A stretch of DNA of 64,000 nucleotides from Cytophagales bacterium (GCA_004294445.1 REAZ01000014.1:1-64000), one strand, 5' to 3'; counted from the stretch's first letter, positions 37,050 to 44,636 are shown. The notes: generated by a model not told the origin, from the sequence alone. Program-made: numbers and translations.

Positions 37050-37065
37050 TGCCCGATTTCGGACA
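37050..37065 (+). promoter_or_regulatory. Candidate enhancer-binding site upstream of a sigma-54 promoter
   Basis: TGCCCGATTTCGGACA is an inverted repeat (TGxCCGA and TCGGxCA, 6 of 7 positions). It lies 51 bases upstream of the -24 element, a suitable distance for an NtrC-type activator. The activator gene is not in the window. Confidence 0.4.
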
Positions 37066-37115
37066 GTGTTTAATTTTTTATGATAGCTATATTATTGATA
37101 ATAAGCACTTTATTA

Positions 37116-37133
37116 TTGGCATACTAATTGGCT
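37116..37133 (+). promoter_or_regulatory. Sigma-54-like promoter for the HlyD/ABC genes
   Basis: TTGGCATACTAATTGGCT has TGGCA-N6-TTGG. This differs from the TGGCA-N6-TTGC consensus only at the last base. Transcription would start near 37143, about 48 bases before the HlyD-like gene. Confidence 0.5.
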
Positions 37134-37190
37134 AACTGTGCTAAAAGAAAGAGTCAAATATTTTAATATAAATCAAATTTTGCTATATTT

Positions 37191-38495
37191 ATGGACGCTA
37201 CTCAATACGATACGGCAACAAAAAAAGCACCAAATATGGATAAGAAAATTACAAAGAAAAAATGGACAAGTAAGCGTCTATTGACTATCGGGGGCATTGC
37301 GGTATTTGCCAGCTTCATTGCTTATTTATTTTTCTTTGCCGATAAGCGAAGCAAGCTCAATGTAGAAACTGAAAAACTAAGCATTGCAAATGTAAAACAA
37401 GGTATTTTCCAAGAGTTTATCGTTCAAACAGGAAATATTTTGCCACTTCAAACTGTTTTTATAGATGCGATTGAGGGGGGAATTATTGATGCTATTTACA
37501 AAGAATCTGGAGCTATGGTCAAAAAAGGAGATTCTATCATGAGATTGACCAACTCAAACCTACAGCTAAACGTGATGACGCGCGAGGCGGCTCTTTACGA
37601 CCAAATTAATAACTTGAGAAACACACGCCTAAATTTGGAGCAAAATGACATCACGCGCCGCCAACAGTTAGTAGAAATTGATTACAATATTATGCTTTAT
37701 AAACCGCAATACGAACGCCAAAAGAAATTGTTAGAAGCGGGTGCTATCTCTAAGCAAGAATTTGAGCAAACTAAAGAGCAATACGACTACCAAATAAAAC
37801 GTAAAAAATTGGTGCAAACCCAATATGCCAACGACTCCACTTTCCGAGCCGTACAGATTCAGCAGTTCAAGTATTCCGAAGATAGAATGTTTAAAAGTTT
37901 GACAGGTGTAGGACAGATTCTTGATAATCTGGTAGTTCGCGCACCCATAGATGGGCAGTTAGCTACTCCCGACTGGCAGCGTGGGCAAAATATAAACACT
38001 TCGCAGAGAATTGGGCAGATAGACCACTTGAATAATTTTAAGCTAAGAGTAAGAATTGATGAGCTTTATTTGCCAAGAATCAATGTAGGGCAGCAAGGAA
38101 GTTGCGACTTCAACGGACAAACTTATACGCTGGAAATCAATAAGATATATCCAACTATTACAGATGGCAGATTTGACGTGGATATGATTTTTACGGCTAA
38201 AACTCCCGAAGGCATCAAGCGTGGGCAATCTATGCGTGCAAGAATAGACTTGGGCGACTCCGAGCAAGCTATCTTATTACCTATTGGTGGTTTTTACAAA
38301 GACACAGGAGGAAATTGGGTATATGTGCTTGACGAATCGGGCAAAAAAGCCACAAAGCGTGAAATTCGCTTAGGCAGAAAAAACACAGAGTTTTTCGAGG
38401 TATTAGAAGGGTTAAAAGAAGGCGAAAAGGTTATCACTTCCTCTTATGAATACTTCGGTGATAATGAGGTACTTGTACTAAGCAAGGAGCAGTAG
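37191..38495 (+). CDS. HlyD-family periplasmic adaptor (MacA-like)
   Basis: The product has 434 aa. A short cytoplasmic tail and one membrane helix (~32-50, LTIGGIAVFASFIAYLFFFA) precede a biotinyl-lipoyl half motif (GGIIDAIYKESGAMVKKGDS), a coiled-coil hairpin (~125-220) and beta-barrel domains (NLVVRAPIDGQLATPDWQRG). Such adaptors bridge an inner-membrane ABC exporter to a TolC-like channel. The ATPase gene follows 132 bp later, but no FtsX/MacB-type permease or TolC gene is next to them. An internal ATG at 37236 is also possible. Confidence 0.85.
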   Translation: MDATQYDTATKKAPNMDKKITKKKWTSKRLLTIGGIAVFASFIAYLFFFADKRSKLNVETEKLSIANVKQGIFQEFIVQTGNILPLQTVFIDAIEGGIIDAIYKESGAMVKKGDSIMRLTNSNLQLNVMTREAALYDQINNLRNTRLNLEQNDITRRQQLVEIDYNIMLYKPQYERQKKLLEAGAISKQEFEQTKEQYDYQIKRKKLVQTQYANDSTFRAVQIQQFKYSEDRMFKSLTGVGQILDNLVVRAPIDGQLATPDWQRGQNINTSQRIGQIDHLNNFKLRVRIDELYLPRINVGQQGSCDFNGQTYTLEINKIYPTITDGRFDVDMIFTAKTPEGIKRGQSMRARIDLGDSEQAILLPIGGFYKDTGGNWVYVLDESGKKATKREIRLGRKNTEFFEVLEGLKEGEKVITSSYEYFGDNEVLVLSKEQ

Positions 38496-38627
38496 AAGCC
38501 ACCAAAGTTTTGAAAGAAATTTGATAAAGAAGCAACTTTTCAGTTTTATTTTCATCTTTTGCCAAAAATCTGTAACGAATCAAGGAAAACAAGGTATATA
38601 ATCGAGCAAATAATTTAATAGAAACTT

Positions 38628-39326
38628 ATGGAGAATATCATTAAAACTAAAGACTTGCAAAAAGTCTATACTACCGAAGAGGTAGAAACTACGGCTCTCA
38701 ACAGCATCAATATCGAAATCAAAAAAGGAGAATTTGTAGCCATCATGGGTCCTTCGGGCTGTGGCAAATCTACCCTGATGAATATTATCGGCTTGCTCGA
38801 TAATCCTTCGCATGGCGAATATCATTTTTTAGACCAAGAAATTTCTAAATATACCGAATGGCAGCGTGCCAAACTTCGCAAGGGCAACATTGGTTTTGTG
38901 TTCCAAAGTTTTAACCTCATAGACGAACTTACCGTTTTTGAAAATGTGGAATTGCCTTTACTTTATCTAAATGTATCGGCAGATGAGCGTCAGAAAAAAG
39001 TAGAAGAGGTTTTGCAACGCATGGACATTATGCACCGCCGCAATCACTTCCCTCAGCAACTTTCTGGCGGTCAGCAGCAGAGAGTAGCTATAGCAAGGGC
39101 AGTAGTAGCATCGCCGCAGCTTATATTAGCCGATGAGCCTACGGGTAATCTGGATTCTGCCAACAGCGAAGAGGTAATGAGCCTACTTACGCAGCTCAAC
39201 CAAGGTGGCACTACGATTGTGATGGTTACGCACTCCCCGCACGATGCCAACTACTCCCACCGAATCATCAATCTGTTTGACGGCAAAGTAGTTACAGAAA
39301 ATATCAAAGAGAAATTCCATGTGTAA
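38628..39326 (+). CDS. ABC transporter ATP-binding protein (MacB/LolD type)
   Basis: This 232-aa nucleotide-binding subunit has Walker [11 protein letters not shown]-loop [12 protein letters not shown], signature [14 protein letters not shown], Walker [14 protein letters not shown] and the H-loop MVTHSPHDA. It belongs to the MacB/LolD group that powers FtsX-like permeases with HlyD-type adaptors. Here the permease gene is absent from the usual next position. A terminator hairpin and a LytS-type kinase follow instead. Confidence 0.9.
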   Translation: MENIIKTKDLQKVYTTEEVETTALNSINIEIKKGEFVAIMGPSGCGKSTLMNIIGLLDNPSHGEYHFLDQEISKYTEWQRAKLRKGNIGFVFQSFNLIDELTVFENVELPLLYLNVSADERQKKVEEVLQRMDIMHRRNHFPQQLSGGQQQRVAIARAVVASPQLILADEPTGNLDSANSEEVMSLLTQLNQGGTTIVMVTHSPHDANYSHRIINLFDGKVVTENIKEKFHV

Positions 39327-39345
39327 TAGCAATTAATATCAATGG

Positions 39346-39395
39346 AAAAAAGCACTTTGGGGGAGGCGTAACGCACAAACTGAAGTGTTTTTTTT
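39346..39395 (+). terminator. Hairpin terminator after the ABC ATPase gene
   Basis: AAAAAAGCACTT at 39346-39357 pairs with AAGTGTTTTTTTT at 39383-39395 (one G-U). The second arm itself supplies the T-run. The 25-base loop contains GGCGTAACGC, which may form a small inner stem. Confidence 0.5.
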
Positions 39396-39501
39396 ATTTG
39401 GTCGATTAAAATAGCCAATTTGTCTAAAATGTGAGCAGAGGTGATAGAAAAACATTTTTATTGCTTTAAATTTATGGACTTTATAAGACCAAATATTGCC
39501 A

Positions 39502-40542
39502 ATGCAACATTTTCTCCAACGTAATCGCATACTCATTATACACCTTTCTTTCTGGTGTCTTTATTTTTCATTCTTTTTCTACCAAGTGAGTACCCCGCGC
39601 AAAGGAGAAGAAGTAGATTTGATAAAGGCTTTGAATACGGCTACATTGCACGTAGGTTTTATCTTAATTCTTGCCTATCTCAATTATTTTTATTTCCTGC
39701 CGCGCTTTTTAGTAGATAAAAATTTTGGGAAATACTTTTTAACATTTTCTACAGTCTTTGCCTTGTGCATGGCAGCTTATATCCATATCAAACGCTTTCA
39801 AGTAGATGGCTATACGCACTCCCAAGAATTTCACCATTTCTATAGTGCTAAGTTTATCATGCAGCATACCGTAACTGCGTTTTTTGTCGTAATTTTTGTG
39901 GCGATGCTCAAGTTCGCAGAAGAGTGGTTTGAGTTGGAAGCAAAGAAAAAAGAAATTGAAAATGAGAAACTTACCTCCGAACTTCGTTTTCTCAAAGCAC
40001 AAATAAATCCTCATTTCCTATTCAATACACTGAATAATTTGTATTATTTGGCTTTTACCCAGTCGCCAAATACTACCGAAGTCATTGCGAAGCTATCCCA
40101 AATGATGCGTTACATGATTTATGAATCTAATCATGCTAAAGTATTGCTAAACAAAGAGATAGAATACATGGAAAACTATATTAGTTTGGAAAAATTGCGA
40201 CTGAACAACCAAATTCCTATTCATTTCGAAGTCATAGGCAGCCCGCATGGTATTCAGATTGTACCCCTCATTTTTATTACTTTCTTGGAAAATGCCTTCA
40301 AACATGGTGTAGGAAATAACTTTGCTGCTGCATGGGTCAATGTCAAAATCGATATTCAGGACGGGCAATGTATTTACACAGTCGGAAATAGCAAATTGCC
40401 TTCAGGGAATATCCTCGAAAAGTCGGGCATTGGCTTGCAAAACGTGCATCGGAGGTTAGAATTGAGCTACCCTAATAGCCACGTATTGAAGGTGAAAGAT
40501 GAAGCAACGTTCTATTACGTAGAGCTAATAATTGAATACTGA
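39502..40542 (+). CDS. LytS/YehU-type sensor histidine kinase
   Basis: From the ATG at 39502 the product has 346 aa. Four membrane helices (~8-135) carry no large sensor domain. A coiled coil leads to the His_kinase (PF06580) H-box LKAQINPHFLFNTLNNLYYL. An ATPase region follows (VPLIFITFLENAFKHGVG, SGIGLQNVHRRLELSYP). Kinases of this group normally pair with LytTR response regulators, often encoded next door; none is present here. Proximity to the HlyD/ABC genes may be relevant, because two-component genes often accompany such exporters in Bacteroidota. Confidence 0.88.
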   Translation: MQHFLQRNRILIIHLSFWCLYFSFFFYQVSTPRKGEEVDLIKALNTATLHVGFILILAYLNYFYFLPRFLVDKNFGKYFLTFSTVFALCMAAYIHIKRFQVDGYTHSQEFHHFYSAKFIMQHTVTAFFVVIFVAMLKFAEEWFELEAKKKEIENEKLTSELRFLKAQINPHFLFNTLNNLYYLAFTQSPNTTEVIAKLSQMMRYMIYESNHAKVLLNKEIEYMENYISLEKLRLNNQIPIHFEVIGSPHGIQIVPLIFITFLENAFKHGVGNNFAAAWVNVKIDIQDGQCIYTVGNSKLPSGNILEKSGIGLQNVHRRLELSYPNSHVLKVKDEATFYYVELIIEY

Positions 40543-40569
40543 GCGCCAAAATGCAAGACTTAAAAGAGT

Positions 40570-40760
40570 TTTTCGCCTTTGTTGTTCTTTTTGACCAGCA
40601 AACCTTGCTATGAAAAAACCATTTCCCTACCTTCGATTTGTGAAAGTGATAATTAATTCAACAATTCTAAGCCCCAGCTTTCACCAACAAAAAAATATGA
40701 AACATGGGCAGCCAATAGAAAAAGTAAGCGTTAATTTTTCAAATGGAAAGTGTAGCAATG
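40570..40760 (+). repeat. Cassette-array direct repeat, copy 1 (long form)
   Basis: It shares with copy 4 the long left part (CGCCTTT, ACCAGCAAACCTTGCTATGA, TTCCCTACCTTCGATTTG) and with all copies the core (ACCAACAAAAAAATATGAAA, GCCAATAGAAAAAG, AAGCGTTAA, TCAAATGGAAAGTGTAG). The -7 motif seen in copies 2-4 is degenerate here (TAGCAATG). It sits before the gene at 40806. The non-repeat remainder of the gap to 40805 shows nothing else. Confidence 0.75.
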
Positions 40761-40805
40761 CAGGGCGTAAAGATGCTTATTATTTAATTAGTGAAATATA
40801 AACTT

Positions 40806-41471
40806 ATGAACCAACAAAGAAAAACCCTTAAGCTATTTTTATTATTGATAGCCTGTTTTACAGTTAATATCACAAAGGCACAAAAGCTACCCAATCTTGA
40901 TTCTTTGAAAAGTGCTTGGGAAGAGTATTATGCTTATGATGGTTGGCAGGTAGATAAAAAAAGTGATTCTGTCTTAGTTTTTACAAGAATGAGAATATCA
41001 AAAATTGGATATCGCAGTATCAGAAGAACTACAGACAGTTTAAACTACAAATTGTTTGCAGTTTTTAGGAAGGAAAAATCCAAAACAGAAGAGTATAATA
41101 TTAATTTTAAGGCTTTTATCAAAGCAATTCTAAAAAAGGATAGTATTGGCATTGAACGACCCGTAAACGTTTACTCTTATTATTGGGAAAGTTTTATGTC
41201 ATATACAATTCCACCCATGATAATTACGCCAGAGTATAGTATTGTTTTTTTTGATAATCTGCGTGAAGGTCAGGTTATTAAACCATATGATGAGGCAAAT
41301 CAAATTAATGCCTGCTTATGGGATACAATAATAAGTTTTGCTGATGGTAATATATTTTCTTCCTATTGGAGATTTGAACCAATCCCAATTAAGGCAAAAT
41401 ACATTAACCAATTTGGTTTATTTTACTGGTACCCGATAGCAAAGCACAATTATCCTGAGTTGTTTGAATAG
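40806..41471 (+). CDS. Secreted protein of unknown function (array gene 1)
   Basis: From the ATG at 40806 the product has 221 aa. It starts with a signal peptide (ending NITKAQ, residues ~1-26). The rest has no family I recognise. It is rich in Tyr, Trp and Lys (SAWEEYYAYDGWQVDKKSDS, YSYYWESFMSYTIPPMIITP). It may be periplasmic or surface-exposed. A GTG five codons upstream is also in frame. Base composition is visibly more AT-rich than the housekeeping genes. It is the first of four unrelated genes separated by direct repeats. Confidence 0.6.
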   Translation: MNQQRKTLKLFLLLIACFTVNITKAQKLPNLDSLKSAWEEYYAYDGWQVDKKSDSVLVFTRMRISKIGYRSIRRTTDSLNYKLFAVFRKEKSKTEEYNINFKAFIKAILKKDSIGIERPVNVYSYYWESFMSYTIPPMIITPEYSIVFFDNLREGQVIKPYDEANQINACLWDTIISFADGNIFSSYWRFEPIPIKAKYINQFGLFYWYPIAKHNYPELFE

Positions 41472-41480
41472 GGATTTTTA

Positions 41481-41645
41481 CCTTTGCCCGCTTTTACCAA
41501 CAAAAAAATAAAAGACATAGGTAGCCAATAGAAAAAGCAAGCGTTAAGTTTTCAAATGGAAAGCGTAGCTTTGTAAGTGAATTTTGTACTTTGCAGTATT
41601 TGCGTTGGTACTTCGTACTGAGAGAAAAAATATCAAGGCAGGTGT
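41481..41645 (+). repeat. Cassette-array direct repeat, copy 2 (short form)
   Basis: It holds the core from ACCAACAAAAAAAT through CAAGCGTTAAGTTTTCAAAT and the right part (GAATTTTGTACTTTGCAG, TTGGTACTTCGTACTGAGAG, AAAAAATATCAAGGCAGGTG). The long left part is absent. It contains the -7-like box at 41566-41573. Confidence 0.75.
41566..41573 (+). promoter_or_regulatory. -7-like box inside repeat copy 2
   Basis: TAGCTTTG matches TAnnTTTG. It is at the same place in the repeat as the boxes at 41928 and 42759, and points into the 46-codon gene at 41688. Confidence 0.45.
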
Positions 41646-41687
41646 AAGGTGTGAAAAGGTGAAATAATTAAATTTGGATATTATAAT

Positions 41688-41828
41688 ATGAACTTTAGCG
41701 ATTTTTTTATTGGGCTTATTGCAGGCTATGCAGCAGGTCTTTTCTCTGTTGTTGTCATGTATTTAGGGTACTTAATGGCAAAAAATCAAAAAGAAACAGA
41801 AATAACAGATAAGGAGAAAAAAAGTTAA
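41688..41828 (+). CDS. Small single-pass membrane protein, 46 aa (array gene 2)
   Basis: A 46-codon open frame (ATG 41688, TAA 41826-41828) encodes a hydrophobic helix (FFIGLIAGYAAGLFSVVVMY) followed by a charged Lys/Glu tail (KNQKETEITDKEKKS). It occupies the whole space between repeat copies 2 and 3. It is the only open frame I found there and has a repeat-borne -7 box upstream, so it is a plausible gene. No homology is recognised. It could be a small membrane toxin, an accessory peptide or a membrane-complex subunit; none of these is shown. Confidence 0.55.
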   Translation: MNFSDFFIGLIAGYAAGLFSVVVMYLGYLMAKNQKETEITDKEKKS

Positions 41829-41830
41829 TG

Positions 41831-41990
41831 GACTTTTCGCCTTTATTGGTCTTTTTTACCAACAAAAAAATGTGAAACATAGGTAGCAAGCAGAAAAAGC
41901 AAGCGTTAATTTTTCAAATGGAAAGTGTACTTTTGTAAATGAATTTTGTGCTTCTTATGGAGAGAAAAAATACTAAGGCAAGCATAAAAT
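41831..41990 (+). repeat. Cassette-array direct repeat, copy 3 (internally deleted form)
   Basis: The left end (TTTTCGCCTTTATTGGTC) matches the first part of copy 4. It passes at ACCAACAAA directly to the right half (AAAATGTGAAACATAGGTAG). The ~90 bases between the two ACCAACAAA motifs of copy 4 are missing. Core and right part follow, with a -7-like box at 41928-41935. Confidence 0.75.
41928..41935 (+). promoter_or_regulatory. -7-like box inside repeat copy 3
   Basis: TACTTTTG matches TAnnTTTG although its nn bases differ from copies 2 and 4, so the motif is conserved where it matters. It points into the gene at 42069. Confidence 0.45.
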
Positions 41991-42068
41991 AGTAGTACAA
42001 ATGCCAAGTGTGGAAGGTATGGGGAAAGATAAGTTATATATTTCCAATGAATTATAGATTTTATAAAA

Positions 42069-42554
42069 ATGAAACTGCTCATTTTGGATATTGATGAAAC
42101 TCTTGTATATGCTACTAGAAAAAAACTTTTGGAAACAGAGGCTGATTTTTTAGTTCCTCATCCTTTTGGAGATTATTATTACTACAAAAGACCTCATTTG
42201 GATTTTTTCATAGAACAAGTGAAGGCTTTATTCAAATTGGCACTTTGGTCTTCTGCTGATAAATACTACGTAAATGAAGTAAAACAACAATTATTTGCAA
42301 ATATCTCTCTCGAATTTGCTTGGGATAGAACTAAATGCACCTATACTAAAAAAGGAGGAGAAGGTATTTATGAAAAGCAGTTACATAAATTAGAAAAGCT
42401 AAATTGGGATTTAGCAAACATATTTATTATAGATGATAGCCCTGAAAAACTAAGTAATTATCCTGAAAACCATCTACTTATCCCAAGTTGGATAGGAGAT
42501 AAAAATGATAAAGAGTTAATAAAAATAATAGAGATATTGAAAATTTTGGCTTGA
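42069..42554 (+). CDS. FCP1/NIF-like HAD phosphatase (array gene 3)
   Basis: This 161-aa protein has the HAD motif I LLILDIDETLVYATRKK (DxDxT, the FCP1/SCP signature), a motif-II-like LALWSSADKYY, and motif III/IV IFIIDDSPEKLSNYP with the DD pair. It matches the NLI-interacting-factor (CTD-phosphatase-like) group, best known from eukaryotes but found sporadically in bacteria. It should be a Mg-dependent phosphatase of a phosphoprotein or small molecule; the substrate is unknown. It lies between repeat copies 3 and 4, with an AT-rich leader of about 80 bases after copy 3. Confidence 0.8.
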   Translation: MKLLILDIDETLVYATRKKLLETEADFLVPHPFGDYYYYKRPHLDFFIEQVKALFKLALWSSADKYYVNEVKQQLFANISLEFAWDRTKCTYTKKGGEGIYEKQLHKLEKLNWDLANIFIIDDSPEKLSNYPENHLLIPSWIGDKNDKELIKIIEILKILA

Positions 42555-42569
42555 CTTATTTTAATATAG

Positions 42570-42845
42570 CCTTTTTCTCGCCTTTATTCGTCTTTTGACC
42601 AACAAACCTTGCTATGAAAAACCAATTTCCCTACCTTTGATTTGAAAGTAATAAGTAATTCAACAATGCTAAACCTTTGCCCACTTTCACCAACAAAAAA
42701 ATATGAAACATAAGTAGCCAATAGAAAAAGCAAGCGTTAAGTTTTCAAATGGAAAGTGTAGCTTTGTAAATGAATTTTGTGCTTCGTGGCATTTGTATTG
42801 GTGCTTCGTAATGAGAGAAAAAATATCAATGCTGGCGTAAAAAAT
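42570..42845 (+). repeat. Cassette-array direct repeat, copy 4 (longest form)
   Basis: It contains both ACCAACAAA motifs (42598-42606 and 42689-42697), the left part (CTATGAAAAACCAATTTCCC, TACCTTTGATTTGAAAGTAA), the core (GCCAATAGAAAAAGCAAGCG, TTAAGTTTTCAAATGG) and the right part (GAATTTTGTGCTTCGTGG, GGTGCTTCGTAATGAGAG). It serves as the reference for the other copies. The gap 42555-42868 is filled almost entirely by this repeat. Confidence 0.8.
42759..42766 (+). promoter_or_regulatory. -7-like box inside repeat copy 4
   Basis: TAGCTTTG matches TAnnTTTG and points into the gene at 42869. Confidence 0.45.
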
Positions 42846-42868
42846 AAAAGATACCGATTAATAAAAAT

Positions 42869-43681
42869 ATGAGTGGAAATAACAGTAACTATAAGTTAAT
42901 GAGTATTTTATATAGTTTTCTATTATTTAGTTTAGTACAATGTAATACAGATAAGTCTGTTTACATTTCCGAAGATAAACTTATAAAATTTACAAGAGTA
43001 AGTGATGGTGATACTATCATTACTACATATTATGATACAGAAAATAAAAAAATAGAGCAGGTTTGGGCTATAAAAAATGGGCAAAAAAATGGTTTGTACA
43101 AAGGCTATTACTCAAATGGAAAATTAAGAATAGAAGCGAACTTTATTAATGGTCTTGTAGATGGTTCTGAAAAACAGTACGATAGTATTAGTGGCAATTT
43201 GAAAACAGTAGCTTATTATGAAAATGGCAAATTATATAACTCTATTTTTTACAGAGCAAATGGCAGTATTAAGTCAATAAGTACATGGGGCTACCATCCT
43301 AATAAAAATGGAGAACAACTAATAAGTGATATTTCATTTGACAAATTAGGCAATATAATTACTGACCAAAGCTATTATGCTTTAACAAATAGTACAGATA
43401 CGGTACTGTTAGGCAAGGAATATATTTGTAATGTCAAATTACCTTTTAAAAACACCACAAAAGAACAAATACGTCTTGAGTTAGAGTGTTATGACAAGTG
43501 GAACAGAATATTAGACAAAAAGGAGATAGTTGGAAAGAACTTTGAAATCAACTATAAGTATAAACCATTAAAAAATGGCAAGTATAAAATAAGAGGCTTT
43601 GTATTATACCCTATTACTCTACCTACAGGAGGGGCATTTTTTGTTAAAATATATCTTGAAAAAGATTTTTTTGTGAAGTAA
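42869..43681 (+). CDS. Lipoprotein with MORN/YwqK-like repeats (array gene 4)
   Basis: The product has 270 aa. A lipoprotein signal has lipobox LVQC (Cys ~25). MORN-like repeats of the 'YwqK family antitoxin' type follow at ~60-145 (NGQKNGLYKGYYSNGKLRIE, NGLVDGSEKQYDSISGNLKT, YYENGKLYNSIFYRANGSIK). A beta-rich C-terminal domain ends the protein (~175-270). The family name comes from a proposed antitoxin, but most members are uncharacterised surface proteins. No toxin gene is adjacent. It follows repeat copy 4, and a partial copy lies after its stop. Confidence 0.7.
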   Translation: MSGNNSNYKLMSILYSFLLFSLVQCNTDKSVYISEDKLIKFTRVSDGDTIITTYYDTENKKIEQVWAIKNGQKNGLYKGYYSNGKLRIEANFINGLVDGSEKQYDSISGNLKTVAYYENGKLYNSIFYRANGSIKSISTWGYHPNKNGEQLISDISFDKLGNIITDQSYYALTNSTDTVLLGKEYICNVKLPFKNTTKEQIRLELECYDKWNRILDKKEIVGKNFEINYKYKPLKNGKYKIRGFVLYPITLPTGGAFFVKIYLEKDFFVK

Positions 43682-43691
43682 TATACTTTGC

Positions 43692-43730
43692 TCCCTACCT
43701 TTGATTTGAAAAGTAATGAGTAATGAAGCA
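43692..43730 (+). repeat. Cassette-array direct repeat, partial copy 5
   Basis: TCCCTACCTTTGATTTGAAA followed by AGTAATGAGTAAT matches the left part of copy 4. The core and right part are absent. It marks the right edge of the array. The following bases to 43833 contain small hairpins (ACCCTTCAGGGT; ACGCT...AGCGT) and no gene. Confidence 0.55.
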
Positions 43731-43833
43731 AATTAAAAAAACACAGTAGCATACCCTTCAGGGTGTGCAGGTATTTGATAATCAGATAAACACGCTAAAG
43801 CGGAGTGCCGCCCAGCGTATCTTACATTAAAAA

Positions 43834-44613
43834 ATGAATAACTTAAAAGAGTTTTTAGACGAAAAAGTAATACAATACAATCAGGCAAATTTTATAGAAA
43901 ACGACCCGATACAGATTCCTCATGCCTTTACCAAAAAGCAAGATATTGAGATTGCGGGCTTGTTTGCGGCGGTGCTGGCGTGGGGGCAGCGAGCTACCAT
44001 CATCAAAAAGTGCAAAGAACTTATTAACTTGATGGATAATGCACCTTACGATTTCATTAAAAATCACACACTGGGCGATTTGAAGCCTTTTTTGACTTTT
44101 AAGCACCGAACTTTTAACGCCACAGATACACTTTATTTTATTCATTTTTTACAGCAGTTTTACCAAAAAAACGATTCTCTGGAATTTGCTTTCTTACCCA
44201 AAAATATGCCTGCTGACGAGGTTTTTCCGTCAGTAGAAAGTGCTTTAAAACACTTTCATCAGCTATTTTTTAGCTTAGAAGATAGCCCACATCGTACCAA
44301 AAAACACATCTCTACTCCCGCCCGCAAGTCTGCCTGCAAGCGGCTCAATATGTACCTAAGATGGATGGTAAGGCATGATGACAAAGGTGTAGATTTCGGG
44401 CTGTGGACGCGGCTAAGTCCTGCCAACTTAATTTGCCCCTTAGACCTGCACGTAGAGAGGGTAGGGCGTATGCTCCATCTTTTTAGCCGCAAACAAGTAG
44501 ATTGGCTTACAGCTTTAGAACTTACCGAAAACTTGCGGAAATTTGATGCTCTTGACCCCGTAAAATATGACTTTGCCTTGTTTGGTTTGGGCATAGAAAA
44601 ATTTGTTAAATGA
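43834..44613 (+). CDS. TIGR02757 family protein
   Basis: This 259-aa soluble protein matches the TIGR02757/DUF2400 family across its length: FLDEKVIQYNQANFIENDPI, AGLFAAVLAWGQRATIIKKC, LNMYLRWMVRHDDKGVDFGL, ANLICPLDLHVERVGRML and PVKYDFALFGLGI. The helical fold resembles HhH-GPD-type DNA glycosylases by distant similarity, but activity is unproven. It is a conserved core gene of Bacteroidota and marks the return to ordinary sequence after the repeat array. Confidence 0.88.
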   Translation: MNNLKEFLDEKVIQYNQANFIENDPIQIPHAFTKKQDIEIAGLFAAVLAWGQRATIIKKCKELINLMDNAPYDFIKNHTLGDLKPFLTFKHRTFNATDTLYFIHFLQQFYQKNDSLEFAFLPKNMPADEVFPSVESALKHFHQLFFSLEDSPHRTKKHISTPARKSACKRLNMYLRWMVRHDDKGVDFGLWTRLSPANLICPLDLHVERVGRMLHLFSRKQVDWLTALELTENLRKFDALDPVKYDFALFGLGIEKFVK

Positions 44614-44636
44614 TTACTTTTTCTAATTTTATTTTA

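Larger units (their letters stand above)
36733..37190. other. Intergenic region (458 bp) with palindrome and regulatory sites
   Basis: The region contains a short direct repeat (GCAGCACTCTGCT twice at about 36762-36790), a 128-bp palindromic element (36845-36972), a probable enhancer palindrome (37050-37065) and a sigma-54-like promoter (37116-37133). No coding sequence is recognised. Confidence 0.6.

Noticed and set aside
40570-43730. Integron attC sites in the array repeats
   Set aside because: Copies 2 and 4 contain GTTAAGT, which fits the GTTRRRY core, but copies 1 and 3 do not. No matching RYYYAAC partner or attC-like inner palindrome is seen, and no integrase lies in the window.
40570-43730. 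CRISPR array
   Set aside because: The repeats are too long and diverged, the spacers are whole genes, and no cas gene is present.
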